Assembly: GCA_012517645.1 (NCBI GenBank) | Contig: JAAYUR010000030.1 | Location: forward strand, 1-6,080 | Direction: 5' to 3' | Length of the DNA stretch: 6,080 nt | Origin: Treponema sp. | Lineage (GTDB): Bacteria; Spirochaetota; Spirochaetia; Treponematales; UBA12059 | Part shown: positions 5,445-6,080 of the stretch, one piece after another | Numbering within the stretch: position 1 is the first letter of the stretch | How the letters are laid out: each line of letters starts with the position of its first letter | The notes under the pieces: model-generated | The model's database searches: none | What the model was told of the DNA's origin: nothing | What the model saw: the letters and a program-made list of their open reading frames with translations, nothing else | Made by a program: the position numbers and the translations under genes

Positions 5445-6080
5445 ATATTCCTGAACAACCTGGATGGCGCTCTCCACGTGCCCCACACCGGGAACCTCGT
5501 GGGCCGCCGCTACGGCCGCGTCGATCGTCTGCTGGGTGTTGGCGACTCCGTGCAAGGTGACCAGGTCCCCCTTGACGTCCGCTTCCAGGAAATGGATGGA
5601 TATCCCCTTGTCGAACAGGACGGCCGTGACGACCTTTTGCCCGAGGGAAAGCTCCCGGAGGCGTTGGCCGCACCGGGATTCCAGCTCCGCGGTGATGGTC
5701 AGCAACCGGTACTGGTTAATGATCTGGGCCACCGTGGCGGGATGCTCGAGGCCCGTGTTCAGCACCATGTCGTAGTTGACCGGGTCCCTCCAATCCAGGT
5801 TGAAGAAATACCGGTGGAATCCGTCCCGGTCGTTGTCGCTCTGCCGGGCCAGCTGTTCGGCGTGGCGCTCGTCGCAGTTGTAGAACTTCTTGATCCGCTC
5901 GATCCGGACGGGCAGGGGCGAGGTTAGCCGGACGGCGATCACCCCCGGAACCCCGGTGAAGATCCCCATTCCGCCCCGGCCGACCAGGATGCAGTCCCCG
6001 ATCTGGGCTTCCTCGTAGAGCACGGACTTCAGGAAATGCAGGTAGTCGTCCCGGCCCCGGCTCAGGGAGGCCCAGAAGCC
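5430..6080 (-). CDS. Cytidylate-kinase-like protein with C-terminal BON domain, 5' end missing
   Basis: The frame is open from the right edge to the TGA at 5432-5430, giving 216 visible residues; the true start is beyond the window. An internal GTG at 6023-6021 is not the start, because family-like sequence (DDYLHFLKSVLYEEA) continues across it. Residues about 1-130 match the cytidylate-kinase-like P-loop family: GDCILVGRGG at 28-37, a strand then PLPVRIERIKKF at 55-66, a lid-like RQSDNDRDGFHRYFF at 79-93, and a closing NYDMVLNTG at 102-110. The P-loop itself should be in the missing part, so activity cannot be judged. Residues about 148-211 look like a BON domain: V-x-G-DLVTLHGVA at 169-180, then a helix and HEVPGVGHVESAIQVV at 194-209. 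BON domains bind membranes or small ligands in other proteins. Substrate is unknown; a true CMP kinase role is less likely given the divergent sequence and added domain. The gene is followed by rlmB on the same strand. Confidence 0.82.
   Translation of the reverse strand, partial: GFWASLSRGRDDYLHFLKSVLYEEAQIGDCILVGRGGMGIFTGVPGVIAVRLTSPLPVRIERIKKFYNCDERHAEQLARQSDNDRDGFHRYFFNLDWRDPVNYDMVLNTGLEHPATVAQIINQYRLLTITAELESRCGQRLRELSLGQKVVTAVLFDKGISIHFLEADVKGDLVTLHGVANTQQTIDAAVAAAHEVPGVGHVESAIQVVQEYTVMP

Noticed and set aside
5007..5927. Plus-strand frame of 306 codons opposite rlmB and the kinase-BON gene
   Set aside because: It spans two real genes and their gap on the other strand, with no family resemblance or ribosome binding site.

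Overview
The window is bacterial chromosomal DNA, roughly two-thirds G+C by eye, densely coded and without mobile elements. Two genes point to a spirochaete (Spirochaetota, Treponema/Spirochaeta side). One encodes a P83/100-family envelope antigen, a family known mainly from Borrelia and Treponema. The other encodes an aspartate carbamoyltransferase in which the catalytic (PyrB) and regulatory (PyrI) chains are fused, an arrangement known from treponemes and Thermotoga. The high G+C suggests a free-living or uncultivated spirochaete rather than a Borrelia or a low-GC host-associated treponeme. Genus cannot be set from this stretch.

Layout. Positions 2-1243 (+) hold the 3' part of a gene for a beta-propeller-like plus HEAT-repeat protein; its start lies off the left edge. 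Thirteen bases later, 1257-2816 (+) encodes a secreted P83/100-family protein with a signal peptide, a family N-terminal domain, a long Ala/Glu/Lys coiled coil and a beta-rich tail. These two look like one operon. A 184-base intergenic region (2817-3000) follows, with an imperfect hairpin (2833-2869) and a perfect 15-bp terminator with seven T's (2925-2965) ending just 35 bases before pyrB. A competing upstream pairing (2900-2933) makes attenuation of pyrB possible. Positions 3001-4581 (+) hold the pyrB-pyrI fusion. Its stop lies 16 bases from the stop of a convergent rlmB/trmH-type rRNA 2'-O-methyltransferase gene (4598-5320, -). After a 109-base gap comes the 3' part of a gene for a cytidylate-kinase-like protein carrying a C-terminal BON domain (5430-6080, -), whose start is off the right edge.

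How the genes relate. The first pair probably acts at or beyond the cytoplasmic membrane, though its function is unknown. The middle gene performs the committed step of pyrimidine synthesis. The last two are a ribosome-modification gene and a small-molecule-kinase-like gene on the opposite strand. I do not see an evident new multi-gene system (no defence island, CRISPR, transposon or phage genes). The points most worth a second look are the RNA-structure signals: the pyrB leader, and the hairpin that places a stop codon in its loop. The kinase-BON fusion and the propeller/HEAT-P83/100 gene pair are also of interest.
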